Shown: in pieces, positions 6,949 through 13,611 of the stretch | Numbering within the stretch: position 1 is the first letter of the stretch | Layout of the letters: every line of letters starts with the position of its first letter | From: Bifidobacterium samirii | GTDB lineage: Bacteria > Actinomycetota > Actinomycetes > Actinomycetales > Bifidobacteriaceae | Reading direction: 5' to 3' | Assembly: GCF_003952945.1 (NCBI RefSeq) | Contig: NZ_QXGK01000020.1 | Span: 1-47,849, forward strand | DNA: 47,849 nt | The notes under the pieces: model-generated | What the model saw: only the letters and a program-made list of their open reading frames with translations | What the model was told of the DNA's origin: nothing | Databases searched by the model: none | Position numbers and translations under genes: made by a program

Positions 6949-8127
6949 CTACTGCCGCTTAGGTTCCGAGGCGTCCGTTTTTTCGTCTGCCCACATTTTG
7001 CCCACATCCTCACGGGCCAGCATCCCGGACAGGTCCAAACCCAGACGATCGAGGTCGTCGTCGAACAGGTCGGCGTACACGTCCAATGTCATCGCGGCGC
7101 TCGCGTGCCCCAACTGGCGTTGCACGGCCTTGACGTTCGCGCCGCTGCGGACCATGAGGCTCGCTGCCGTATGCCGCAGGTCGTGCACGGTCATCCTGGG
7201 GATGCCGGCCTCGTCGCACGCGCGGGCGAACCAGTTGCGCGCGTCGGCCTTGGGACTGTGGGGCTGGTGCACGTATCCGTCGACCGTGGACGGGTCACGG
7301 AACACGAGCTCATCCTGTGCGCGTCCGTCGCATCGGGCGTGCAGGAGCGGGGCGAGCTGGTCGGGGAACGTGATGCTGCGGATCTCGTGCGTCTTGGGCG
7401 TGCCCACGATGATGTGGCGCTGCACCTGCGTGGCGCTCCGGCTGATATTGATGCGCCGGCGTTCGAAGTCCACGTCGCCGACGGTCAGGCCCACGCATTC
7501 GCCCCACCTCATGCCGCACAACGCGAGCGTGAGCACGATCGTGCGACGTTGACCCTCGCACGCGGAGGCCAGCCGGTCGACCTGCCCGGCGGTCAGATAC
7601 GCGTGCCGCCCCTTGACGCGCCGTGGCAGTTCGACGCCGCGCACGGGGTTGGACGGGATGCGCCGGTCCGCGACGGCGTCGTCGAGGATGCCGGCGAGCA
7701 CGCCGTGCGCGCGGATGACCACGCTCGCGCTCTTCGCCCCCTCACCGGACCCGTCACCCTGGCGGATGCCCGTGACCCAGCGTTGCGCGTCCTCGCGTGT
7801 CACGGACGACACGGGCACCCCGCCCCACACGGGTTCCACCCATTTGCGCCACGCTCCCTCCAGATCGTCGTAGTAGCTGGGCTTGGTCGTCATCTCCTTC
7901 TTCGCCAGCCACGCCGCGGCCAGCTCCCCCACCGTCACCCGCCCCGACCGCGGGTCGATGTATGAGCCCTCGGCCTTCGCGACCGTCACATGCTTCGCCG
8001 CCCACTGCTCAGCGTCCGTCTTGCGTCGGAACCCGCGCTTGTCGGTCTGCGATCCGTCCGGTTTCCTGTAGCGTACCCGGTAGCGCGTCTCGCCCTTCGA
8101 CGTTGTGTATTTCGAGATGTTCGCCAT
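6949..8127 (-). CDS. int: Tyrosine-recombinase integrase
   Basis: This 392-residue phage integrase catalyses attP x attB recombination at tRNA-Pro. The start at MANISKYT (8127) is chosen because GGAAGGCGGG lies upstream and the AP2-like N-terminal arm-binding segment (residues 1-45, YRVRYRKPDG) begins there; a longer reading from 8202 adds unlikely sequence. A SAM-like core-binding domain spans about residues 64-160. The catalytic domain shows Arg207 (GMRWGE), His315-x-x-Arg318 (HDLRH), His341 (LGHAS) and nucleophile Tyr351 (MTLDVYADLF). The gene ends 17 bases from attL and is transcribed toward it. Its C-terminal codons (VGKMWADE) overlap two arm-type repeats at 6988-7007. Confidence 0.97.
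   Translation of the reverse strand: MANISKYTTSKGETRYRVRYRKPDGSQTDKRGFRRKTDAEQWAAKHVTVAKAEGSYIDPRSGRVTVGELAAAWLAKKEMTTKPSYYDDLEGAWRKWVEPVWGGVPVSSVTREDAQRWVTGIRQGDGSGEGAKSASVVIRAHGVLAGILDDAVADRRIPSNPVRGVELPRRVKGRHAYLTAGQVDRLASACEGQRRTIVLTLALCGMRWGECVGLTVGDVDFERRRINISRSATQVQRHIIVGTPKTHEIRSITFPDQLAPLLHARCDGRAQDELVFRDPSTVDGYVHQPHSPKADARNWFARACDEAGIPRMTVHDLRHTAASLMVRSGANVKAVQRQLGHASAAMTLDVYADLFDDDLDRLGLDLSGMLAREDVGKMWADEKTDASEPKRQ
6988..7008. promoter_or_regulatory. Integrase arm-type sites, integrase-side arm
   Basis: Two copies of TGCCCACAT start at 6988 and 6999, 11 bases (one helical turn) apart, inside the integrase C-terminal codons. The same 21-base block occurs in the same orientation at 43537-43557 near the other phage end. 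In circular phage DNA the two blocks would flank the att core on opposite sides, as arm-type binding sites do. Confidence 0.65.
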
Positions 8128-8165
8128 GTCATGCCCGCCTTCCCGTGTCGGGTATCCTGTTCCGT

Positions 8166-8366
8166 ATGAGACCGACCAATGACCCCAAAAGCACCGCAGC
8201 ACTACGGATCGTCGCCGCCTGTCTCCTGTTCATCTTCCTGTTCGCCGTCATCCCGTTCATCTGGCCCGGCGCCGACGACGGCGACGCCATGGACAAGGCC
8301 TCCGACGTGTTCAAGCTCATCGCCACCACCGCACTCGGATTCCTCTTCGGCCGAAACTCCAAATAG
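8166..8366 (+). CDS. Small membrane protein, divergent from integrase
   Basis: This 66-residue protein has one strong hydrophobic helix (about residues 13-34, IVAACLLFIFLFAVIPFIW) and a second weaker one near the C-terminus (FKLIATTALGFLFG). No family was recognised. There is no ribosome site, but TATCCT lies 7 bases before the ATG, which fits a leaderless transcript from a lysogenically expressed promoter. It is divergent from the integrase and convergent with the metallopeptidase gene, two bases apart. A role in membrane-level superinfection exclusion is possible from context but not shown. Confidence 0.7.
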   Translation: MRPTNDPKSTAALRIVAACLLFIFLFAVIPFIWPGADDGDAMDKASDVFKLIATTALGFLFGRNSK

Positions 8367-8368
8367 CA

Positions 8369-8776
8369 TCACCACACACCTCCCAACACCGTTCCACCGT
8401 CATGCAACAGCAGACGGTAATCCTCCACGACCTGCACCGTCACGTCCAGCTCCGCCGCGATCCACCACACGTCGCCCTCATACACGATCTCGGCGCTCGC
8501 GTATGCGCGCGGGTCGATCAGCTGCAGGGCGGTCTCGCGGCGTGCGCGGCGTTCGGCCTTGCCGCCGCCGACGCCTCGGCATCCGTGGTCGCCGTGGCGG
8601 GCGTGGGCGAGTTCGTGCGCGAGCGTGCACCGGCGTTGCGGGGCGGACAGGGCGTCGTCGATGACGATGAGCCGTCCCGTGTCCAGGTAGCAGCCGCACA
8701 GGCCCGGTGCGAGCGGCCGGTATCGTACGTGTATGCCGAGCGTGAGCGCCTGTGCGAGCAGGTCGGTTTCTCCCAT
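8369..8776 (-). CDS. ImmA/IrrE-family metallopeptidase
   Basis: This 135-residue protein has the zinc-protease signature HELAH (His54, Glu55, His58) inside TLAHELAHARHGD, with LIVIDDALS before it, as in ImmA/IrrE peptidases. The start at 8776 (MGETDLL) has ACGAGG ten bases upstream. ImmA of ICEBs1 cleaves a phage-type repressor to trigger induction; here a likely substrate is the repressor encoded at 10501-10932, which is an inference. The C-terminal segment (GDVWWIAAELDVTVQVVEDYR) resembles the usual helical tail. It is followed closely by the convergent small membrane gene. Confidence 0.9.
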   Translation of the reverse strand: MGETDLLAQALTLGIHVRYRPLAPGLCGCYLDTGRLIVIDDALSAPQRRCTLAHELAHARHGDHGCRGVGGGKAERRARRETALQLIDPRAYASAEIVYEGDVWWIAAELDVTVQVVEDYRLLLHDGGTVLGGVW

Positions 8777-8886
8777 GGCGTCGTCGCCTCGTTTCTGGAG
8801 ATCGTTGAAGGATGTGACGTCCTGTTGCGGCCGGGTATGAGTGAGCCTCCCGGGCCTGTCCGCCGTGTGGCGGGAGCGGGCTAACT

Positions 8887-9891
8887 TCACGGTCGAAGGA
8901 CGTTGCGCCAGTCGTCGGGGAACCCCATGGGTTTCAGGTCGACATCGGGATGCGAGTCGATGATCCGTGTCAGCGAATCGGCCATGTCCGCCCAGCGGCC
9001 GGGCCATGCCCGCTGGTACATGCGCATGATGACGACGATGGTGGCCCACGCCTTCAGTCCCTCATGCCGCGAGTCCTTCCTGAGCATCGTGGCCCGGGTG
9101 GTCATGGAGCGGTTGTAGATGCGACTGTGGTGCCCGCACAGATTACGCACGTAGGTCAGATGCCTGAGCCAGCTTTTCAGAAGGTATGGTTTGATGTCGA
9201 AGTCCTTGGACACGGCCTGCGACACGGTGGTTCCGTCCGGGTACGAGGCCCGGCCGGACAGGTTGCCGTATAGCTGGGACATGGTGCCCATCGACATGAT
9301 CTCGACCGCCGCCCATACCGGCAGGTCACCGTATTTACGCAGGTTGTGGGTCACGCAGGGCACGTTGCCGCGTTCGGCCCTCGCCATCTCCTTCTCGTAC
9401 CCGCTCATCGACCTGGCGTGCGCCCTGCCGTCGGAAAACAGTCCGGATTCCCTGTGCGCCAGCGGCCCGCACGCGCGGGCAAGATGATAGGCCAGGCTCG
9501 TACGCGCCTTGATTTCGATTGGCCCGATGGCGTGCCATAGCCATAGGCGCAGCTCCTGGTCCAACCGGTAGATGCCGCGGATGTCGCCCAGCGTGGTTCC
9601 GGGGATGAATCGGCCATCGCGTTCGAGTGTGATCCAGTATCCGCGCAGGCGATAGTAGTTCGTGTCGGACAGCCAGCTCGCCGCATCCGCGGCGTCCTCG
9701 ATGACGAGGCCGCGCTCACGCAGGTGGGCGACCTGCGACGCATAGTCGAGGGCGGGTTTCATGGGGAAAAAGAACGACCCCGCCTGGTTCGCTGCGCCGT
9801 GGGCGCTCGCGTGCGGGGTACTGTTGCCGTTCAATATAGCATCGTTGCCGGATTCCCGCACGGTGGGCGTGTCTGGTACGGCCCTGTCCAT
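8887..9891 (-). CDS. Abi_2 (AbiD/AbiF-like) abortive infection protein
   Basis: This 334-residue protein belongs to the Abi_2 family. Landmarks are the N-terminal LSDTNYYRLRGYW (residues 75-86), FIPGTTLGDIRGIYRLDQELR (95-115), LPVWAAVEIMSMGTMSQLY (190-208) and WLRHLTYVRNLCGHHSRIYNR (241-261). The last contains the HEPN R-x4-H motif (Arg249, His254) expected of a metal-independent RNase. Abi_2 proteins block phage development. Carried in the lysogeny module, this one would protect the lysogen against other phages. The start at 9891 is preferred over 9933 because AAGGAAAACGTC precedes it. Confidence 0.9.
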   Translation of the reverse strand: MDRAVPDTPTVRESGNDAILNGNSTPHASAHGAANQAGSFFFPMKPALDYASQVAHLRERGLVIEDAADAASWLSDTNYYRLRGYWITLERDGRFIPGTTLGDIRGIYRLDQELRLWLWHAIGPIEIKARTSLAYHLARACGPLAHRESGLFSDGRAHARSMSGYEKEMARAERGNVPCVTHNLRKYGDLPVWAAVEIMSMGTMSQLYGNLSGRASYPDGTTVSQAVSKDFDIKPYLLKSWLRHLTYVRNLCGHHSRIYNRSMTTRATMLRKDSRHEGLKAWATIVVIMRMYQRAWPGRWADMADSLTRIIDSHPDVDLKPMGFPDDWRNVLRP

Positions 9892-9939
9892 GACGTTTTC
9901 CTTTCCTCGGAACCATTTTGTTAAAGCCAACAAATAGGC

Positions 9940-9974
9940 GCCGCCTCATGCTCCGGCGCTCGCGGATGAGCGGC
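9940..9974 (-). terminator. Hairpin between lipoprotein and abi genes
   Basis: GCCGCCTCAT at 9940-9949 pairs with ATGAGCGGC at 9966-9974 with one bulge. On the minus strand it is followed by GCCTATTTGTT. It may end or attenuate leftward transcription after the lipoprotein gene. Confidence 0.45.
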
Positions 9975-9996
9975 TGGGCTTCTTGTTGCGTCCTGG

Positions 9997-10452
9997 TTAT
10001 TGCTTGCTCATGCGGATGGTCATGGTGGTGCCGAGCGCGGACGCCTCGTAGGTGAGTTCCTGCCCGTCGGCCGAGTATGCGAAGTCCTTGGTGTCATCCT
10101 GCGACGCCATGAGCGCGGTCTTCATGGTTTCGGTGTCGCCCTTACTGGTCCACTTCCAGTCGCCGGCCTCGCCGGGCGCCTCGTAGCTGCCCTTCCAGTA
10201 GAGGCTCTTGGTGTCCTGTCCGACCCAGTCGATCTCGATGGTGTCGCCGCTGATGGTCGCCTCCATCCACGATTCGTCGCTGTTGGAGTTGGTCTGCTTC
10301 CACGTGCCGGTCAGGTCGGCCGGCTTCGGCTTCTCCTGCTGTTGGGTGGACGTGCTGCCGTCGTTGCCGTCGGCCGTGGCTGGCGTGGTGCCGCATGCGG
10401 TCAGACCGAACAGCATAGCCGTGGTGGCGAGCAGCGCGATGGGTTTCTTCAT
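9997..10452 (-). CDS. Prophage lipoprotein, candidate exclusion factor
   Basis: This 151-residue protein has a lipoprotein signal peptide, MKKPIALLATTAMLFGLTAC, with a lipobox cysteine at residue 20. A Thr/Gln-rich linker follows, then a small beta-rich domain (DLTGTWKQ, ATISGDTIEIDWV, YWKGSYEAP, ELTYEASALGTTMTIRM) of lipocalin-like look. AAAGGAGAGA precedes the ATG. Surface lipoproteins in this position of Gram-positive prophages, such as Ltp of phage TP-J34, block DNA injection of related phages. The same role here is an inference from position and topology. Confidence 0.8.
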   Translation of the reverse strand: MKKPIALLATTAMLFGLTACGTTPATADGNDGSTSTQQQEKPKPADLTGTWKQTNSNSDESWMEATISGDTIEIDWVGQDTKSLYWKGSYEAPGEAGDWKWTSKGDTETMKTALMASQDDTKDFAYSADGQELTYEASALGTTMTIRMSKQ

Positions 10453-10491
10453 GATGGTTCTCTCCTTTATTGGTGATTGTTGAAATACTTC

Positions 10492-10514
10492 CCCCGCGCG
10501 TCAGTCGCGCGGGG
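10492..10514 (-). terminator. Hairpin across repressor stop codon
   Basis: CCCCGCGCG at 10492-10500 pairs perfectly with CGCGCGGGG at 10506-10514. The repressor stop codon lies in the stem-loop. It lacks a good T run, so it may be an attenuator or RNA stabiliser rather than a strong terminator. Confidence 0.4.
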
Positions 10515-10932
10515 TTTCGCGTTCGAGGTCCTTGTTCGGATCCCGGAGTGCGGCGATGTCGTAGGCGTCCGGGTCGGCGGCGATGAGGTCGGCGAGGGTG
10601 TCGGGATCCATGTCCGCGAGCGCCGTGGGGTCGATTGATGGGGTGGCGGGCGTGGTTGTCTGTTCTTCTCGGATCTGGTTGGCGCGGTCGATGATGCGTT
10701 TGAGGGTGGTGACGGGGTCGGCGTGGCATACGTCGCAGATCGCGAGGAACTCGGACAAGCGCACCGGCGCCTTGAGCCCAAGTCGCAGGTCTCGGACGCG
10801 ATTGTTGCTGATGGACCCATCCAGCCTCAGAGACAGCGCCCTATCGGACAAGCCGGAAACTCGCATCATCTCGGAGAGCTCGTCTGTTGAGCATCGATCC
10901 CATTCTGTCCATTCGTATTTCTTTGTAGGCAT
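10501..10932 (-). CDS. Putative phage repressor, CI-like
   Basis: This 143-residue protein has an N-terminal helix-turn-helix-like region (STDELSEMMRVSGLSDRALSL, then RVRDLRLG) and an acidic C-terminal tail with no peptidase domain. Position supports a repressor: it faces away from a Cro-like gene across an intergenic region with three related palindromic operators. It is also in the same leftward module as an ImmA-type peptidase. TAAAAT lies 6 bases before the ATG and no ribosome site is present, so the mRNA is probably leaderless. One operator overlaps the -35 region, suggesting autoregulation. Confidence 0.7.
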   Translation of the reverse strand: MPTKKYEWTEWDRCSTDELSEMMRVSGLSDRALSLRLDGSISNNRVRDLRLGLKAPVRLSEFLAICDVCHADPVTTLKRIIDRANQIREEQTTTPATPSIDPTALADMDPDTLADLIAADPDAYDIAALRDPNKDLERETPRD

Positions 10933-10938
10933 GGCCTG

Positions 10939-10968
10939 ATTTTACACGCGACACGCTAGCACTTGCAA
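10939..10968 (-). promoter_or_regulatory. Repressor promoter
   Basis: On the minus strand, TTGCAA (10968-10963) and TAAAAT (10944-10939) are separated by 18 bases, and the repressor ATG begins 6 bases after the -10 box. The first operator copy overlaps the -35 box and spacer. Confidence 0.6.
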
Positions 10969-11017
10969 ATCCATGCTAGCAAGTGCTAGCTTTATTTATG
11001 TGCTCGCAAGTGTTAGC
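10955..11017. promoter_or_regulatory. Three related operators in the immunity region
   Basis: GCTAGCAAGTGCTAGC at 10975-10990 is a near-perfect 16-base palindrome. GCTCGCAAGTGTTAGC at 11002-11017 is a diverged copy. The inverted form GCTAGCACTTGC starts at 10955 with a decayed second half. They lie between the divergent repressor and Cro-like genes, as expected for binding sites of both regulators; the last ends three bases before the Cro-like ATG. Confidence 0.8.
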
Positions 11018-11020
11018 AAG

Positions 11021-11251
11021 ATGACAGCTTCGGCCGTGAAAAGCCTCCGAGACCATTCGCTGCTCGACGAGGTGCCGAAGACGGAGATCGCGAAAAAGAC
11101 AGGGGTGGACCGCAATACGGTTGCCCACCGATTCCGGGCTGGAGATATGCCGCTGAGCGCCTTTATCGGCACGTCGCTGGCTATCGGACTTGACCCAAGC
11201 AAGATCATCGCCGATGCGATGCGCCAGACAGAACAGGAGGACCAACCATGA
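11021..11251 (+). CDS. Cro-like helix-turn-helix protein
   Basis: This 76-residue protein starts at ATG 11021 (MTASAVKSL), just after the third operator; an upstream ATG at 10973 would run through the operators and is unlikely. The region EVPKTEIAKKTGVDRNTVAHRFRAG (residues 14-38) is a helix-turn-helix. It is the first rightward gene and would oppose the repressor to commit to lytic growth. There is no strong ribosome site. The last codons and the following ribosome site are duplicated at 12044-12070. Its stop overlaps the next ATG. Confidence 0.75.
   Translation: MTASAVKSLRDHSLLDEVPKTEIAKKTGVDRNTVAHRFRAGDMPLSAFIGTSLAIGLDPSKIIADAMRQTEQEDQP
11213..11239 (+). repeat. 27-bp direct repeat, copy 1
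   Basis: The sequence begins GATGCGATGCGCCAGACA, ends CAGGAG, and is identical to 12044-12070. This copy encodes the end of the Cro-like protein (DAMRQTEQE) plus the ribosome site for the next gene. Confidence 0.95.
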
Positions 11252-11406
11252 ACCTGCACAAGACCATCGTCGCCCTGACGTCCATCGGGACCATCCTCCT
11301 ATGCGCCGGCGTCGCAATCGCCGCCGCGGCGGCCGGCGCGGCCGAATACCACAAGGCGGACAGGCTCGCCAACATGCTCAGGAGACTGCATGATCAAGAT
11401 GCCTGA
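11248..11406 (+). CDS. Small single-pass membrane protein
   Basis: This 52-residue protein overlaps the Cro-like gene by ATGA and is preceded by CAGGAGG. Residues 8-32 form one hydrophobic, Ala-rich helix (IVALTSIGTILLCAGVAIAA), and a short charged tail follows. No family was recognised. The end overlaps the 3' end of the leftward gene at 11378-11980 by 29 bases. It lies inside the segment flanked by the 27-bp direct repeats and may be part of inserted cargo. Confidence 0.55.
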   Translation: MNLHKTIVALTSIGTILLCAGVAIAAAAAGAAEYHKADRLANMLRRLHDQDA

Positions 11407-11980
11407 CCCTCGGGAACCCCTCATCGGTCTTCCACATCACGTCGACGTCGAACCGGCACCTCCAACGGGCGCCCTGCATGACCATCATGTACCGGCCCAT
11501 CGGATTACCCGCCAGCATGCCGTTCACCCTCTTGCGGTCCTCCACCGCCTCCGGGACAGGCACGGCCACGGACCCTCCGTCCGGAACGTCGCCGACGGAC
11601 GTCACGGCGCGGTGGAAACGCCCGCCCGAACCGGGAAGCACCGCATTGACGACGACCGCGACATCATGCGCCACGTCCCGACCCGTATTGGTCAGGACCA
11701 GCGAACAGCGGTCCTCGTCCCATCCGACGGCCCACTCGACGTGACTGTCCTCGGTATCGCGGCGAAGGGCCCTGGCGGCGAGCTCGTTCGCCTCCTGCAG
11801 GCTGGCCGCCTGGTCACGCAACGCCGCCACCTGCCCCTCCAGCGTCCCGATGTCCTCGCGACGCTCCGCGTCACGGCGCCGGGAGCCCCGATGCTCCGTC
11901 ACCCAGCCGACGACCGTCGCGACGACGGTCAGCAGCCACCCGGCCAACTCGACCACATGCTCAGCGAACCAATCCCACAT
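11378..11980 (-). CDS. Membrane-anchored coiled-coil protein on the opposite strand
   Basis: This 200-residue protein starts at MWDWFAEHV (11980). It has an N-terminal membrane helix (ELAGWLLTVVATVVGWV), a basic stretch (RGSRRRDAERRED), a coiled coil (about residues 38-70, LEGQVAALRDQAASLQEANE) and a C-terminal beta-rich domain (CSLVLTNTGRDVAHDVAVVV). It is the only gene of this size opposing the early operon here. It lies between two 27-bp direct repeats, as expected of a cargo gene expressed from the lysogen. The family is unrecognised. A conserved-look immunoglobulin-like domain suggests a cell-envelope role, which is speculative. Confidence 0.65.
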   Translation of the reverse strand: MWDWFAEHVVELAGWLLTVVATVVGWVTEHRGSRRRDAERREDIGTLEGQVAALRDQAASLQEANELAARALRRDTEDSHVEWAVGWDEDRCSLVLTNTGRDVAHDVAVVVNAVLPGSGGRFHRAVTSVGDVPDGGSVAVPVPEAVEDRKRVNGMLAGNPMGRYMMVMQGARWRCRFDVDVMWKTDEGFPRVRHLDHAVS

Positions 11981-12007
11981 ACCCCACAACCTACCAAAGA
12001 ACCCACG

Positions 12008-12079
12008 ATGACCACCACCGCACAGCCCGCCCCGGTGCCCGCGGATGCGATGCGCCAGACAGAACAGGAGAACCAATGA
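12008..12079 (+). CDS. Short peptide ending in duplicated Cro tail
   Basis: This is a possible 23-residue peptide (MTTTAQPAPVPADAMRQTEQ plus ENQ). Its end copies the Cro-like C-terminus through the 27-bp repeat, and its TGA overlaps the next ATG. It may be only a by-product of the duplication that keeps the ribosome site and coupling for the next gene. Confidence 0.35.
   Translation: MTTTAQPAPVPADAMRQTEQENQ
12044..12070 (+). repeat. 27-bp direct repeat, copy 2
   Basis: Identical to 11213-11239. The bases after both copies run through a ribosome site into an ATGAAC start. The 831 bases between the end of copy 1 and the end of copy 2 form a possible inserted cassette. Confidence 0.95.
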
Positions 12080-12519
12080 ACACCATCAAGGAACAGCCGC
12101 TGCCCATGACGGCTGAATACATCGAGGACAACCCGAACCGGCCGGAAAGCGTGGACGAATACACGCGACGCCACGCCAGACTCTTCGGCATGATGAAGAG
12201 CGCGATGCGCGAGACCCTGGCCGAAGCCGGGCGCACCCCCGCGATGCAGGAGCGGGGATGCGCACCGGGGTCAGGACAGGCCGAGCGCCCTCTTGATCCT
12301 CAACTGGTCGTTGCGAATGTACCGCTGGTATTCGGCGATGCCCTGTACCGCGTCCGCGAGACTGACAAGGGCCTCCCTCTCATTACCAGACCGCGCGTAG
12401 ACCTCGGCATCCTCGGCGGACTGGATCGGATCCTTCTGCATACCATCACCTCCCTTCTTTGCGTAGGCGGTCTGCTCATTGTCGCACGCCACACCACCGG
12501 CAAGGAGGAAACGCGATGA
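12076..12519 (+). CDS. Hypothetical early protein, C-terminal half antisense to another gene
   Basis: The reading gives 147 residues. CAGGAG lies 6-7 bases before the ATG, and the first 60 residues (MTAEYIEDNPNRPESVDEY, RRHARLFGMMKSAMRETLAEAGR) look like a genuine soluble helical protein. The second half reads through sequence that, on the other strand, forms a better gene at 12271-12441, and its own codon bias is weak there. However, the TGA overlaps the next ATG, which supports translation to the end. The real protein may be full length, or an ancestral shorter gene extended by mutation. Function unknown. Confidence 0.5.
   Translation: MNTIKEQPLPMTAEYIEDNPNRPESVDEYTRRHARLFGMMKSAMRETLAEAGRTPAMQERGCAPGSGQAERPLDPQLVVANVPLVFGDALYRVRETDKGLPLITRPRVDLGILGGLDRILLHTITSLLCVGGLLIVARHTTGKEETR
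12271..12441 (-). CDS. Small helical protein nested antisense
   Basis: This 56-residue protein has a nearly ideal ribosome site, GGAGGTGA, four bases before ATG 12441. It has strong G/C third-position bias (about three quarters by eye), better than the overlapping rightward frame. The sequence contains SAEDAEVYARSGNEREALVSL and continues as one long amphipathic helix, ending IKRALGLS. No family was recognised. It is encoded entirely within a rightward reading frame, so it is either a lysogenic antisense gene or the true gene at this locus. Confidence 0.6.
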   Translation of the reverse strand: MQKDPIQSAEDAEVYARSGNEREALVSLADAVQGIAEYQRYIRNDQLRIKRALGLS

Positions 12520-12725
12520 ACGTCACCGCCTACCTGCTCGCGATCCTCATCATCGCCGGCGCAATCCTGTACATCGTGCTGGCCGCCGCCGCCCTGATGT
12601 GGGGGCTCGACACGGACCATCCGATCCTCGGATGCATCCCCATCATGCCGCTCTTCGCGTTCATCCTGCTCTACCTCGTGAACGACCTCGCGCAGGCCCT
12701 CGTCGAAGCGGGGGTGGGCGCATGA
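12516..12725 (+). CDS. Small two-helix membrane protein
   Basis: This 69-residue protein has CAAGGAGG before its ATG. Two hydrophobic helices (AYLLAILIIAGAILYIVLAA, then GCIPIMPLFAFILLYLV) are joined by a short polar turn, MWGLDTDH. No family was recognised. It overlaps both neighbours by ATGA, so it belongs to the early operon. A holin role is unlikely so far from the lysis genes. Confidence 0.65.
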   Translation: MNVTAYLLAILIIAGAILYIVLAAAALMWGLDTDHPILGCIPIMPLFAFILLYLVNDLAQALVEAGVGA

Positions 12726-12949
12726 ACGCCGCGCTCCCGGACCTGGTGACCGCCAAGGAGCTCGCCGCCCACTGCCACCGGTCCATCAGCACCATCTACC
12801 AATGGTCCAACGGATCCATGCCCAGCCCCTACCCCGAACCCGTACGCCACAACGGCAGGCTCATCGGATGGCGGCGCGAGGACATCGAGGCCACCGACCG
12901 CACGCAGCGCATCAGCCGCCGCCAATACCTCTACCCCAACGGCATCTAA
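12722..12949 (+). CDS. Excisionase-like helix-turn-helix protein
   Basis: This 75-residue protein has a MerR/AlpA-type winged-helix signature: VTAKELAAHCHRSISTIYQW, then PYPEPVRHNGRLIGWRREDIEA. Proteins of this size and pattern in early operons act as recombination directionality factors (Xis) or AlpA-like regulators. Together with the integrase it may direct excision from tRNA-Pro. Start by ATGA overlap with the previous gene. Confidence 0.75.
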   Translation: MNAALPDLVTAKELAAHCHRSISTIYQWSNGSMPSPYPEPVRHNGRLIGWRREDIEATDRTQRISRRQYLYPNGI

Positions 12950-12957
12950 ACCGTTCC

Positions 12958-13042
12958 GGGCCGTGGTCAGGCAGACCCCGGCGGACCGCACGCCAGGCGT
13001 GCGGCAGGCCCGGGCCCGGTTCGACTCCGGCACGGTCCACCA
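12958..13042 (+). tRNA. tRNA-like element with encoded CCA, atypical
   Basis: Acceptor strands GGGCCGT (12958-12964) and ACGGTCC (13032-13038) pair over seven positions with one G-U, followed by A and encoded CCA. The T-arm has TTCGACT between CCCGG and CCGGC, with one mismatched pair. A CGCAC/GTGCG stem at 12987-13003 encloses GCCAGGC, which would give anticodon CAG (Leu), but position 33 is C, not U. The D-arm fold is ambiguous: GGTC can pair with either of two GACC copies. It sits in a 278-base gap without a convincing gene. It may be a decayed phage tRNA or a tRNA mimic. Confidence 0.45.
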
Positions 13043-13227
13043 GGGGTGCGTCAACGCCACCCGCAGGCGGCTTTCCCTCAATCTTCTCCACCCGCGGGAA
13101 CGATGGGCGGGCCCGGACGCGAACGTCATAACGCGTCGCACGGCCGCGACTCCTGCCGGCCGCTACAGGCCCCCCAGCGCACCCCCATCCCAATACCCAC
13201 CGACCATCAGGAAGGAAACCAACCATC

Positions 13228-13611
13228 ATGCACACCCACACCATCCACGCGCGCGTCATCCCCGTCGACGACGACCCGCAGGAGGACGACGCCATCGCCC
13301 GCATCGGCACGCTCCTGTCCGGCGGGACCCCCGCATGCCGGTGCGACACGTGCACGCGCCAGGCATGCGAGGACGCGCACCCCGCCGCCGGCGACGACGC
13401 CGACGAGGAGAACGACGACAAGGGCGACGGCCGCGTCGTCGTACGCGACGACACCACCCTGTTCGCGCTGCGCGACGGGATCATGCGCCTCCACCGGACG
13501 GCGGTCGCCGGCATGGCCGCCGCGGGCATCGCCGACACGATCGCCCTGAACAACGTCGACCGCTACCTGCTGCACGCACTCGAAACCATCGACGAGGAGG
13601 GCAGGCGATGA
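13228..13611 (+). CDS. Hypothetical acidic protein with CxC...CxxC cluster
   Basis: This 127-residue protein has CAGGAAGGAAA upstream of the ATG. A cysteine cluster CRCDTCTRQAC (residues 32-42) may bind zinc. A very acidic Asp/Glu/Ala region (about 47-68) and a helical C-terminus (LFALRDGIMRLHRTAVAGM, YLLHALETIDEEGRR) follow. No family was recognised. Its stop overlaps the next ATG, so it is part of the early operon. Confidence 0.7.
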   Translation: MHTHTIHARVIPVDDDPQEDDAIARIGTLLSGGTPACRCDTCTRQACEDAHPAAGDDADEENDDKGDGRVVVRDDTTLFALRDGIMRLHRTAVAGMAAAGIADTIALNNVDRYLLHALETIDEEGRR

